From assembly GCA_913061415.1 (NCBI GenBank), contig CAJXUD010000010.1, forward strand, positions 90,060 through 154,059: a stretch of DNA of 64,000 bases, written 5' to 3'. Positions 7,881 through 16,578 of the stretch are shown here, piece by piece. Under the pieces are notes generated by a model. It was not told the DNA's origin, searched no databases, and saw only the letters and a list, made by a program, of their open reading frames with translations. The DNA is from an uncultured Oleispira sp. GTDB lineage: Bacteria > Pseudomonadota > Gammaproteobacteria > Pseudomonadales > Oceanobacteraceae. A program made the translations under genes and the position numbers. Numbering within the stretch: position 1 is the stretch's first letter; each line of letters starts with the position of its first letter.

Positions 7881-10859
7881 TTATGCAAAGTGACGAATTT
7901 CACCTTCACCCGCAATATTCGTTACGCAGCGAGAACATAAGGTCGCATGTTCAGGATGCATACCCACTGTGACATTATGATGCCAGCAACGTTCACACTT
8001 CTCAGCCGTTGATGCAGAAAGCGATAAACGCAAACCACTAACGTCTGTTTTTTGTGTGCTTGCTTCATCCGCATCGGCTAACGCTTTAACGTCAGCAGTC
8101 GAAGTGATCGTTACGAAACGAAGTTCTTCGCCTAATTTTTCTAACTGAGGCTTCAAGGTCTCATCAGCAAACAAAGTAACATCAGCGGCTAAACTAGAGC
8201 CTACTTTTTTATCACTACGCGCTTCTTCTAGAATCTTATTCACAGCTGTTTTAACGGCCATGATTTGACGCCAGTAATTATCGTCTAAACTCAAATCATT
8301 AACTTGAGGTAGCTCATACCATTCGGCAAGTAGCACTGATCTTTCACGCTCAATAGCATTACCTTCTGCATCAACTGCAACTGGCAATACATCCCAAATC
8401 TCTTCAGCCGTGAAACTTAATACCGGAGCAATCCAACGTACCATCGCTTCCGCAATATGATACAAGGCCGTTTGCGCACTACGACGCGCAAGACCATCGG
8501 CCTTACAGGTGTACTGACGATCTTTAATAATGTCTAAGTAGAAAGAACCCAGCTCGCCAACGCTGAAGTTCATCAACAATTTGGTTAAGCCGCTGAAGTT
8601 ATAATCGTTATAAAGCGCTTTAACTTGCTTATCCATATTGCTTGCATGATTTAAAATCCAAGCATCCAATGGCAACATATCTTCTACCGCGACCAAATCC
8701 GTTTTCGGATTAAAGCCTGCAATGTTAGCCAACAAGAAACGACAGGTATTACGGATACGACGATACGCGTCGGCGTTACGTTTTAGGATCTCATCAGAAA
8801 CTGTCATCTCAGTGCTGTAGTCAGTATCGGCTACCCACCAGCGTAAAATATCAGCGCCTAACTTATCCATCACTTCGATAGGCGATACGGTATTACCGAT
8901 CGACTTCGACATCTTGCGGCCTTGCGCATCAACAGTAAAACCGTGAGTCAACGCTGTTTTATAAGGCGCTTCGGCTTTAGCAGCAACCGAGGTCAATAAT
9001 GAAGACTGGAACCAACCACGGTGTTGATCTGAGCCTTCAAGGTACAAATCAGCCGGTGAACGTAAACCATCACGCTCATCAAGAACTGCCGCATGCGTTA
9101 CACCAGAATCGAACCATACGTCTAAAGTATCGGTAACTTTCACATAGTTTTCTGCGTCTTCAGCACTTAGTAAATCAGCAGTTTCTAATTCGAACCACGC
9201 ATCAATACCCTTTTCTTCAACCTTAATCGCAACTTTCTCGATTAGAGCTTTGCTATCTGGGTGAAGTGCTGAGGTTTCTTTATGCACGAATAAAGCAATC
9301 GGAACCCCCCAGGTACGCTGGCGAGAAATACACCAATCAGGGCGACCATTCATCATGCCTTCGATACGAGCTTTACCCCAGCTTGGGCGCCATTCAATAT
9401 CGTGCTCTACTGCATGCATCGCTTGTGATAACAAAGAGTTATCGGCATTTTTTGCTTCCATTGCAATAAACCACTGCGGGGTTGCACGGAAAATAATCGG
9501 CGTTTTGTGGCGCCAGCAATGTGGGTAGCTGTGCTCGATTTTCAATTTCTTAATTAGGGCATTCGGTGTTCCGATTTGCGGATCACCCAAAATACCCAAT
9601 ACGCGGAAAACACCTTTATCAGCAACCGACAAGCCTGAAAGCTCTAAACTTTCTAAAGCAGGGTTATTGATAAATGTGCCTTCGGCGCTAACCAAAATCA
9701 TCTCAGCAGCAATGCCGTATTGATTACAAACCGTATAATCGTCCGCACCGTGCATAGGCGCCGTATGAACAGAACCTGTACCCGCATCAGCGGTTACGTG
9801 AGTGCCCGTAATGACGGGAACTTGTTTAAGACCTGCACCATTCGCTGTTGGCATAAACGGATGATTTACAGAGAAAGGCGCAGAGTTTTGCTCAGGCAAC
9901 TGACCAAAGGCCTCACCTTTAGCATTGGCGATCACGGCGAAATCAGTGATGCCATAACGGCCCATTGCATCTTCAACAAGCGCAGTGGCTAATACTAATA
10001 TTTCACTTTGCTCACTTTCAGTATTAATGTGAACTAAGGAGTATTCTAATTCTGGATGAACAGAAACCGCTTCGTTAGCTGGCAAAGTCCAAGGGGTTGT
10101 TGTCCAGATAACCATGTTCGCAGTTTTGTCAGACAATGCACTATCTGCACCAAACGCATTTAATAATGCCGCGGTATCAGTGAACGCAAATTTCACATCA
10201 ATAGAAATCGATTTTTTATCTTGGTATTCAACTTCTGCTTCCGCTAATGCAGAACCACAATCCATACACCAGTTAACTGGCTTAAAGCCTTTTTCTAGGT
10301 GACCGTTATCGGCAATTTTACCCAGAGTACGAATGATGTTGGCTTCGAATTTGAAGTCCATCGTTAGGTAAGGATTTTCCCAATCACCTAAAACCATCAA
10401 ACGTTTAAAACCTTCACGCTGGCCGTTTACTTGCTCAGCCGCGTACTCACGACAATGCTGACGGAACTGCGCAGGGGTGACTTTATCACCGGCCTTGCCA
10501 ACTTTTTCTTCAACTTTTAATTCAATCGGTAAACCGTGGCAGTCCCAACCAGGAACGTAAGGCGCATCGAAGCCAGCCATGGTTTTAGACTTGATGATGA
10601 TGTCTTTTAAAACCTTATTTACCGCATGACCAATGTGAATATCACCGTTCGCGTAAGGAGGACCATCGTGCAAAATAAACTGTTCACGACCAGAGCGGGC
10701 ATTACGAATTTGCTTATACAAACCCATATCTTGCCATTGAGCCAATAATTCAGGCTCACGCTGCGCCAAATTTCCACGCATTGGGAAATCGGTTTCTGGC
10801 AAGTTTAATGTCGCCTTATATTGGCTCTCTACTTTTCCCGCTTGGTCTTTTTTGGTCAT
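7881..10859 (-). CDS. ileS: isoleucyl-tRNA synthetase
   Basis: A 992-residue class I aminoacyl-tRNA synthetase that charges tRNA-Ile. The HIGH signature ([10 protein letters not shown]) is near residue 75, the KMSKS motif ([10 protein letters not shown]) is near residue 640, and the C-terminal zinc finger (CERCWHH...CSRC) is near residue 960. The protein is some 50 residues longer than the well-known enterobacterial enzyme. The extra length seems to come from loops in the editing (CP1) domain and around the C-terminal linker. It precedes lspA in the conserved cluster. The gap upstream toward ribF holds one copy of a dispersed inverted-repeat element. Confidence 0.98.
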   Translation of the reverse strand: MTKKDQAGKVESQYKATLNLPETDFPMRGNLAQREPELLAQWQDMGLYKQIRNARSGREQFILHDGPPYANGDIHIGHAVNKVLKDIIIKSKTMAGFDAPYVPGWDCHGLPIELKVEEKVGKAGDKVTPAQFRQHCREYAAEQVNGQREGFKRLMVLGDWENPYLTMDFKFEANIIRTLGKIADNGHLEKGFKPVNWCMDCGSALAEAEVEYQDKKSISIDVKFAFTDTAALLNAFGADSALSDKTANMVIWTTTPWTLPANEAVSVHPELEYSLVHINTESEQSEILVLATALVEDAMGRYGITDFAVIANAKGEAFGQLPEQNSAPFSVNHPFMPTANGAGLKQVPVITGTHVTADAGTGSVHTAPMHGADDYTVCNQYGIAAEMILVSAEGTFINNPALESLELSGLSVADKGVFRVLGILGDPQIGTPNALIKKLKIEHSYPHCWRHKTPIIFRATPQWFIAMEAKNADNSLLSQAMHAVEHDIEWRPSWGKARIEGMMNGRPDWCISRQRTWGVPIALFVHKETSALHPDSKALIEKVAIKVEEKGIDAWFELETADLLSAEDAENYVKVTDTLDVWFDSGVTHAAVLDERDGLRSPADLYLEGSDQHRGWFQSSLLTSVAAKAEAPYKTALTHGFTVDAQGRKMSKSIGNTVSPIEVMDKLGADILRWWVADTDYSTEMTVSDEILKRNADAYRRIRNTCRFLLANIAGFNPKTDLVAVEDMLPLDAWILNHASNMDKQVKALYNDYNFSGLTKLLMNFSVGELGSFYLDIIKDRQYTCKADGLARRSAQTALYHIAEAMVRWIAPVLSFTAEEIWDVLPVAVDAEGNAIERERSVLLAEWYELPQVNDLSLDDNYWRQIMAVKTAVNKILEEARSDKKVGSSLAADVTLFADETLKPQLEKLGEELRFVTITSTADVKALADADEASTQKTDVSGLRLSLSASTAEKCERCWHHNVTVGMHPEHATLCSRCVTNIAGEGEIRHFA

Positions 10860-10936
10860 TTTTCTTCCAACTATAATCTGCCGTTAGGCTCTTATGTTTT
10901 AAATAATTTGTATGTCCAAATCGACTCAGTCTAATC

Positions 10937-11048
10937 AAAGACATGATGAGGTATTTATTCCGCTAGACGCCGTAAATATGTCCCTATAGGCTTGAGCTCG
11001 GCATCCATGCCTCACACACTAGCTACTTAAATACCTCATCATGTCTTT
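10937..11048. repeat. dispersed structured repeat, copy A (ileS-ribF gap)
   Basis: Two 21-base arms (10937-10957 and 11028-11048) are perfect inverted copies (containing GACATGATGAGGTATTTA). Between them lies a core CGCCGTAAATATGTCCCTAT followed by a small hairpin GGCAT-CC-ATGCC. The core and the inner CATCCATG-type loop recur at 19.5, 38.5 and 38.7 kb. The element fills nearly all of the space between ileS and ribF. Confidence 0.75.
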
Positions 11049-11095
11049 TAGCATCACTCGATGCGCTAAATCGTTTGTTTCTATATTTTAACTTT

Positions 11096-12091
11096 CTAAT
11101 TTTTACTAAGGAAAAAGTCCCGAGCAACATTCATATCTTGTTCAATGGCGGCTTTTAGTTCATCCAGCCCATTAAACTTTTTCTCTTCACGAATCTTTTG
11201 GCAAAACTCGATGCTTAAACGCTTGCCATAAATATTTCCGCCCTCTTCCAAACTAGGGAAATCAAAAATATGGACTTCTAACGAAGGTTCAGGAGTTCCT
11301 GCTACCGTCGGTTTAACTCCGATGTTAGCAACACCTTGCCACGCTCTTGGCTGGCCTGAAGCATCAAGCACTTCACTTTCGTGACAGTCAGCGACTTCAA
11401 TCTCAATCGCTTTCACCGCATAAACACCGGTCATCGGCAATTTATTACGCTGCAAAATAACATTCGCGGTAGGCACACCAATTGTACGCCCTAGCTGGCG
11501 GCCATATCCAATACGACCACTCATTCGGTAAGAACGCCCTAGTAATTTACCTGCGCCAGTCAAATCATTAGCGGCTAAGCATTTACGCACTCGAGTACTG
11601 CTGACACGCTGTCCTTCAAACTCGAAGGTCTTCGTATCTTCAACGCTAAAGCCAAATTGCTTACCCGCATTTTGCAATAATTGATAATCGCCCGTGCGAT
11701 CACAACCAAAGCGGAAATCATCACCCACAATCAAATGACTGATTTTCAACCCATCCAGCAAAATCGTCTGAATAAACTGATCAGCGCTCATCGAGCGAAG
11801 TTTCTGATTGAACGGCAAACACAAAACGTAATCGACACCAAAACTGGCAAGATCTTGTAACTTCTCGCTCATATTAGCAAGACGCGCAGGTGCTTGATCC
11901 GGCGCAAAAAACTCACGCGGCTGAGGTTCAAACATCATAACCACCGTTGGCAGTTGATGCTCTTCACCCTGTTTCTTCAGCTGCTGAAGAATTGCTTGAT
12001 GTCCTAAATGAACACCATCAAAGTTGCCGATAGTCGCAACACAGCCAGAAAAGTCGGATGGAATGTTGTATAACCCACGAATAAGGCGCAT
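11096..12091 (-). CDS. ribF: bifunctional riboflavin kinase / FAD synthetase
   Basis: A 331-residue enzyme that phosphorylates riboflavin to FMN and adenylylates FMN to FAD. The N-terminal nucleotidyltransferase domain shows ATIGNFDGVHLGHQAIL (the HxGH-type motif), GDDFRFGCDRTGDY and SSTRVRKCL. The C-terminal kinase domain shows GRQLGRTIGVPTANV, GVYAV and GVANIGVKPTV. Length is normal. It lies between murJ and ileS in the conserved order. An in-frame overlapping reading frame at 12018-12254 on the same strand is not a gene. Confidence 0.97.
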   Translation of the reverse strand: MRLIRGLYNIPSDFSGCVATIGNFDGVHLGHQAILQQLKKQGEEHQLPTVVMMFEPQPREFFAPDQAPARLANMSEKLQDLASFGVDYVLCLPFNQKLRSMSADQFIQTILLDGLKISHLIVGDDFRFGCDRTGDYQLLQNAGKQFGFSVEDTKTFEFEGQRVSSTRVRKCLAANDLTGAGKLLGRSYRMSGRIGYGRQLGRTIGVPTANVILQRNKLPMTGVYAVKAIEIEVADCHESEVLDASGQPRAWQGVANIGVKPTVAGTPEPSLEVHIFDFPSLEEGGNIYGKRLSIEFCQKIREEKKFNGLDELKAAIEQDMNVARDFFLSKN

Positions 12092-12263
12092 ACCGCCGAT
12101 AAACCCCGCCTAAAATAACTGCGGGATTATAGCGACTTGACCAGCAAGTGAACAGGTCTTTTGAGAACATCCTAGGCGAGAATTTTGCTTTGGCGGTTAA
12201 AGCTTTGTAAACAATTAACAAGAAAGGCACCGAGGGCTCTAGAGCTAACCCCAAAAGCGCCTC

Positions 12264-13838
12264 CTAAAAGCGAGCACCCTTCAAGTGCCGAGACCTAAGC
12301 CCAAATACCACCAAGGTAACAAAATAAACCGCCACACCCGCACCCACAATCGCCGACATCCAGCCAATGCGCTGCCAAGTACCCCACTCTAGCCATTGCT
12401 GAGCATCTCCCATCATAAAATACATCACAACAAACAACGCTGCGTTGGCGATTAGTACCTTAATTGCAAAAGCCAACCAGCCTGGCTGCGCCTTGTAATG
12501 CCCTGTCGCTTTTAACCCGCGATACAGCATGTAAGCATTAAAGAACGCCGATAACGACGTTGCCAGTGCAAGACCCGCATGTTGAAACGGGCCTACTAAG
12601 GCTAAGTTCAAAACCATATTCACCACCATGGCCTGAATACCAATTTTTACTGGAGTCTTAGTATCTTGACGCGCGTAATAACCTGGCGCGAGTACTTTAA
12701 TCAACATAAAGGCGAACAAGCCGATGCCATACGCCTGCAAGCTAAGCGTCATCTTGCCAATATCATACGGCGTGATTTCGCCATGGAAGAAGATGGTCGC
12801 CATTAACGGCGTTGCCAAAACAACCAAAGCTAGCGCTGCTGGTAGAGCTAATAAGAAAATCATCCGCGTGGCCCAATCGAGGGTTTGGGCAAAATGCGCT
12901 GAATCGTTTTCTGCGTGCTTCTTCGATAACGCGGGCAATATCACTACGCCAATCGCAATGGCAAAAATACCCAACGGTAAATTATTTAACCGATCTGAGT
13001 AATACAGCCAACTGACACTACCGGGCTCTAAGAAAGACGCTAACAAAGTATCTAATAACAAATTGATTTGACTAACGGACACCCCAAATAATGCAGGTCC
13101 CATCAAGCGTAGAATACGACCAACACCTTCTTGCTTTGGCTGATACGTCGGGCGTACTAGCAAGCCTAAACGTGCAATGAACGGCAACTGAAATAAGAAC
13201 TGCAACGCACCCGCCATAAATACGCCCCAAGCCAAAGCGTATAAAGGCTCGACGAACCAGCTGGTCATTACCAAGGTCGAAAAGATCAAGCACACATTAA
13301 GCAATACGGGGGTAAACGCCGGTATCGCAAAGCGGCCATACGCATTCAAAATACTGCCAGCAAACGCGGTCAGAGAGATGAAAAGCAAATAAGGGAAGGT
13401 AATACGGAGCAAATCGCCGGTTAAGGCAAACTTAGCTTCATCGCCGCTAAAGCCCGGCGCAAACACATACGGCAACCAAGGCGCTAATAACAATGCCAGC
13501 ATGGTGACTAAAAAGAGAACAAGACCAAGCACCCCCGAAACACTGGCGATCAGCATCTTAACTTCGGCAACACTACGCTGCGACTTGTATTCAGATAGCA
13601 CCGGAACAAAAGCCACCGAGAATGCGCCTTCGGCAAATAAGCGACGTAAAAAATTAGGAATTTTGAACGCCACAAAAAAGGCATCCGCACGAGCACCAAA
13701 ATACTGCGCGACCACCACATCTCGAACAAGCCCTAAAACACGGCTCAACAAGGTCATAATGCTGACGATGCTTGAAGACCTTGCTAATGAAGCCTTTTTT
13801 TCGGGTTTGAGGATTGTGTTCGGTTCAGAATCAGACAT
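12264..13838 (-). CDS. murJ: lipid II flippase MurJ
   Basis: A 524-residue polytopic inner-membrane protein of the MOP superfamily with about 14 hydrophobic segments. It moves lipid II across the inner membrane for peptidoglycan synthesis. The N-terminal signature SSSIVSIMTLLSRVLGLVRDVVVAQYFGARADAFFVAFKIPNFLRRLFAEGAFSVAFVPV is shared across the family (shown here only as recognised, residues about 21-80). Charged residues of the central cavity (for example the R in LSRVLG and R in FFVAF..PNFLRR) are present. It is the first gene of the minus-strand cluster. A hairpin (13879-13914) lies just upstream. Confidence 0.96.
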   Translation of the reverse strand: MSDSEPNTILKPEKKASLARSSSIVSIMTLLSRVLGLVRDVVVAQYFGARADAFFVAFKIPNFLRRLFAEGAFSVAFVPVLSEYKSQRSVAEVKMLIASVSGVLGLVLFLVTMLALLLAPWLPYVFAPGFSGDEAKFALTGDLLRITFPYLLFISLTAFAGSILNAYGRFAIPAFTPVLLNVCLIFSTLVMTSWFVEPLYALAWGVFMAGALQFLFQLPFIARLGLLVRPTYQPKQEGVGRILRLMGPALFGVSVSQINLLLDTLLASFLEPGSVSWLYYSDRLNNLPLGIFAIAIGVVILPALSKKHAENDSAHFAQTLDWATRMIFLLALPAALALVVLATPLMATIFFHGEITPYDIGKMTLSLQAYGIGLFAFMLIKVLAPGYYARQDTKTPVKIGIQAMVVNMVLNLALVGPFQHAGLALATSLSAFFNAYMLYRGLKATGHYKAQPGWLAFAIKVLIANAALFVVMYFMMGDAQQWLEWGTWQRIGWMSAIVGAGVAVYFVTLVVFGLRSRHLKGARF

Positions 13839-13878
13839 GGAGCTTCCGTGCTGGAATATAGAATACGTTCAAAAGGTT

Positions 13879-13914
13879 GAGCACGATTAAGGCCTGCTTT
13901 GCTTAACCGTGCTC
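13879..13914. other. hairpin upstream of murJ
   Basis: Stem GAGCACG-A-TTAAG pairs with CTTAA-C-CGTGCTC around a 10-base loop (12 pairs, one mismatch). It lies between the RRM gene stop and the murJ start, both on the minus strand. No U-run follows, so it may be a weak terminator of the RRM transcript or an mRNA stability element. A short direct repeat of AGAGCTCTA-like sequence (about 13940-13962) lies next to it. Confidence 0.4.
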
Positions 13915-13985
13915 TGTATACAAGTGCGCTATTTCATAAGAGCTCTATTGAAGAGGAGCTCTACTGAATAAGTGCTCACTTAATG

Positions 13986-14231
13986 CTATTTATCGTCAGC
14001 GGCGCGCTTAACACGAATCGTTTGGCCGGCAATTTCTGTCGCATTCAATGACTTCATCGCGGCTTTACCATTGCCAGGCCCAGGCATTACCACAAAGCCG
14101 AAGCCTTTAGATTCGCCTGTTTGTGCATCCATTACCAAGGTGCATTCTGCCACTTCACCAAACGGAGCAAATAATGCTTCTAACTCTTGCTCAGTCAAAG
14201 TGCGAGCAAGATTGCGGATTAATAATTTCAT
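13986..14231 (-). CDS. single-RRM RNA-binding protein
   Basis: An 81-residue protein that is one complete RNA recognition motif. RNP2 is LLIRNL at residues 3-8 and RNP1 is KGFGFVVM at residues about 42-49, with the two aromatic residues of RNP1 in place. The C-terminal strand (GQTIRVKRAADDK) completes the fold. Bacterial proteins of this kind bind single-stranded RNA and are often induced by cold. The ATG at 14231 is preceded by an AGGTCATCCC region with a modest ribosome-binding site. It stands alone between murJ and a long non-coding gap. Targets cannot be inferred. Confidence 0.88.
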   Translation of the reverse strand: MKLLIRNLARTLTEQELEALFAPFGEVAECTLVMDAQTGESKGFGFVVMPGPGNGKAAMKSLNATEIAGQTIRVKRAADDK

Positions 14232-14915
14232 GGGATGACCTAATTTTATGAGTACGACGAGAAAGCTTGGTAAAGCTTCAATTTATATGCGCCATCTTAC
14301 CAGAGAATGTAATAACTGCTTAGCCGAAAATCCAACTCATTGATTGATTAAAAAACATACAATCTAAGGGCTCTGCAGAAATATCTGCACAGAGGTAGGA
14401 TAAAAGTTAAGAGAATAAAGTTATGCCATTAGTTATGCCCGCAGTTATCCACAGGATCTGTGGATACAATAATGATAACTAACGTCACAATCCCTAAATA
14501 GCGCTTATTTTTTCTAAAAACAAGTCTTGTAATGCATAAAGTTAGAAAATAATTATGACTTTCCTGAGCCTGAATATTTTTCCAAAAAAACACTCTAAAC
14601 CATTGACTTTACTGGCTTTAAGCCAATTCAAACAATTGTTCGAAAAAGCAACAATCTGAGACAATAGTTGATTCTATAAGGGCTGTAGGAGGTTATAAAT
14701 ATTTTATACCCATAGTTATACACAGATACTGTTGGTAAGTTGTTTTTTATCAGAAATATTATCTATGTGGATTAATACAACAGGATAAAACGCGGGATAT
14801 GGAGGCTTTATTTAAAGTATCATTAAAAATTTGGCTTAAAATCAAAGCAAATAGGCAATATAAATCAGCTTAATAAAAGCCTGCCTCATATCACCTCGAA
14901 CGCAAAGAATATTAA
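14232..14915. other. 684-bp AT-rich gap with a cluster of DnaA-box-like 9-mers
   Basis: No credible gene is seen on either strand. Four 9-mers match the DnaA box TTATCCACA at 9 or 8 of 9 positions: TTATCCACA at 14445-14453, its inverted relative TGTGGATAC at 14459-14467, TTATACACA at 14716-14724, and inverted TGTGGATTA at 14766-14774. AT-rich runs lie between (about 14505-14600). The arrangement resembles a DnaA-binding region. Neither dnaA nor mnmG is nearby, so the name oriC is not justified from this window. Confidence 0.5.
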
Positions 14916-15632
14916 TTACAACAGTACTTTCATCGCATCTATCACAGGCGGGTTCTTAATAGCCAAACCTTCAATAGCCGGTTTATGAAATCTACGCTTA
15001 TGTTCAGCAAAAATACCACGGCCTTTACTGAATGTTTTGGCATACGCTAAAGCACCTTCTAACAAAGCATCAGCGCCTTCAAACGTTTGCTCAACCACCT
15101 TGTCTTCTTTTAATTCGTCACCCGATAGTCGACGACCCGAAAGCAGCATTTCATTAAAGCGATATTGTGGGATCACTTTTAATATTACATCCAATAAACC
15201 TGGAATAAATGGAATACTCATATCAACTTCTGGGAAACAGAAAAAACCACGATCGCTACGCATAAAACGGAAATCGCACGCACACGCAAGTACGCTGCCA
15301 TTACCAAAGGTATGGCCATTAATCGCAGCAATCACTGGCATTGGGAATTCCATAATCGCGGTATAGATCGCATCCATATTATGTAAAAATTCTTTTACAT
15401 CGGCATGGTTACCATTTTGAATATTTCCCATCATCCAAGGTACATCAATGCCTTGGCTCCAGCTTTTTTCATCGCTAGAAGCTAGGATCAATGCTTTGTT
15501 GCCTTTATCTTCTTCAACTTGCTTAAGCAGTGCTAAAAGCTGTTTAGAAAACTCTAGGTTGTGGGCATTCTTGCCATTATCCATGGAGATAATGGCAACT
15601 TTACCTTCATTGCGTAAACTCATTAAAGACAT
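14916..15632 (-). CDS. enoyl-CoA hydratase/isomerase family protein (ECI-like)
   Basis: A 238-residue crotonase-fold protein. The oxyanion-hole region is visible (AAINGHTFGNGSVLACACDFRFM), and the motif FFCFPEVDMSIPF resembles delta3,delta2-enoyl-CoA isomerases (ECI/PECI type) more than hydratases. Such an isomerase would move double bonds during breakdown of unsaturated acyl-CoAs, which fits the terpene catabolic genes upstream. The N-terminus is short. The ATG at 15632 is used, with MSLRNEG three codons later as an alternative. It is the last gene of the minus-strand atu cluster, 25 bases after the SDR gene. The usual AtuH acyl-CoA synthetase is not seen here. Confidence 0.8.
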   Translation of the reverse strand: MSLMSLRNEGKVAIISMDNGKNAHNLEFSKQLLALLKQVEEDKGNKALILASSDEKSWSQGIDVPWMMGNIQNGNHADVKEFLHNMDAIYTAIMEFPMPVIAAINGHTFGNGSVLACACDFRFMRSDRGFFCFPEVDMSIPFIPGLLDVILKVIPQYRFNEMLLSGRRLSGDELKEDKVVEQTFEGADALLEGALAYAKTFSKGRGIFAEHKRRFHKPAIEGLAIKNPPVIDAMKVLL

Positions 15633-15657
15633 ATTAAATTCTCTTTCTTATGCTAAA

Positions 15658-16545
15658 TTATTCGTCAGATAGTCCTGCCAATGGCGGTACAGTACCGCGA
15701 ACATATGCATCAGCGTCTTGCACAAATAAATCTGGCATTAGGTCAGTTTTATCGCTTTCTGGGTTAGCGCGATACTGTTCAAAGTCTTCTACACCTTGGG
15801 TGCGAAGAAAGTCTTCGTCAATTAATAATTGACCTGTGATCTCACGATTTTCTGTTTTCAATAATGCGAATGCTGCGTCTGCCATAATTTTAGGGCCACG
15901 TGCACGGTCGAATGATTGCTTGCCGCCAAATGAGGTTGCAGCAGTATGGATAACAGTACGTGGCCATAGTGCGTTTACGGCGATGCCATAGCGCTTAAAC
16001 TCGTCTGACATGCCCATTGTGAGCATCGACATGCCATACTTGGTTAATGTGTATGGTGAATGGTTGCGCATCCAACGGCGATCAAGGTCTAGCGGTGGTG
16101 AGAAGCTTAGGATGTGGCCGTTTTCTGATTTTTTCAAATACGGTAAGGCTTTTTGGCTTAGCAAGAATACTGCACGGAAGTTAACTTGCATCATTAGATC
16201 AAGTTTCTTCAAGGGTGTGGATTCAACACCCGCTAAGGCAATCGCACCGGCGTTATTGATGATGGCGTCGATACCACCAAATTTTTCTACAGTAAGCTTA
16301 ATTAAGTTGTCGATGTCTTCTTCGCTACGCACATCCACTTTAACTGCTAGGCCTTGACCACCGGCTGCTTCAACTTCTTTCACTACCGAATGAATCGTGC
16401 CTTCCAGTTTTGGATGTGGCTCATCTGACTTAGCGGCAATAACAATGTTTGCGCCTTCAGCGGCACAGGTTAAGGCAACTTCACGACCGATACCACGGCT
16501 TGCGCCTGTGATGATAATGGTTGTATTTTTCAATGAACTCATCAT
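15658..16545 (-). CDS. short-chain dehydrogenase of the atu cluster (AtuB/AtuG, HSDL2-like)
   Basis: A 295-residue SDR. The NAD(P)-binding TGASRGIGRE is at residues 13-22, NNAG at about 97, and the active-site YTLTK at about 165 with Ser in SFSPPLDLD. The long insertion and the AVNALWPRTVIHTAA motif place it with HSDL2-like SDRs rather than classical FabG. In the Pseudomonas terpene cluster both AtuB and AtuG are SDRs. Which one this corresponds to cannot be settled, so no symbol is given. It probably oxidises an alcohol or hydroxyacyl intermediate. It lies 33 bases downstream of atuF. Confidence 0.82.
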   Translation of the reverse strand: MMSSLKNTTIIITGASRGIGREVALTCAAEGANIVIAAKSDEPHPKLEGTIHSVVKEVEAAGGQGLAVKVDVRSEEDIDNLIKLTVEKFGGIDAIINNAGAIALAGVESTPLKKLDLMMQVNFRAVFLLSQKALPYLKKSENGHILSFSPPLDLDRRWMRNHSPYTLTKYGMSMLTMGMSDEFKRYGIAVNALWPRTVIHTAATSFGGKQSFDRARGPKIMADAAFALLKTENREITGQLLIDEDFLRTQGVEDFEQYRANPESDKTDLMPDLFVQDADAYVRGTVPPLAGLSDE

Positions 16546-16578
16546 AAATTCCTTATTCTAAAATCGGGTTACGATATT

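Noticed and set aside
12018..12254. Minus-strand frame of 78 residues upstream of ribF
   Set aside because: It overlaps the conserved ribF N-terminus in another frame, has no family pattern and no ribosome-binding site.
14232..14915. Calling this gap the chromosomal origin
   Set aside because: The DnaA-box cluster is real, but no dnaA, dnaN, rpmH or mnmG gene is near and no skew can be calculated here, so only a DnaA-binding region is claimed.
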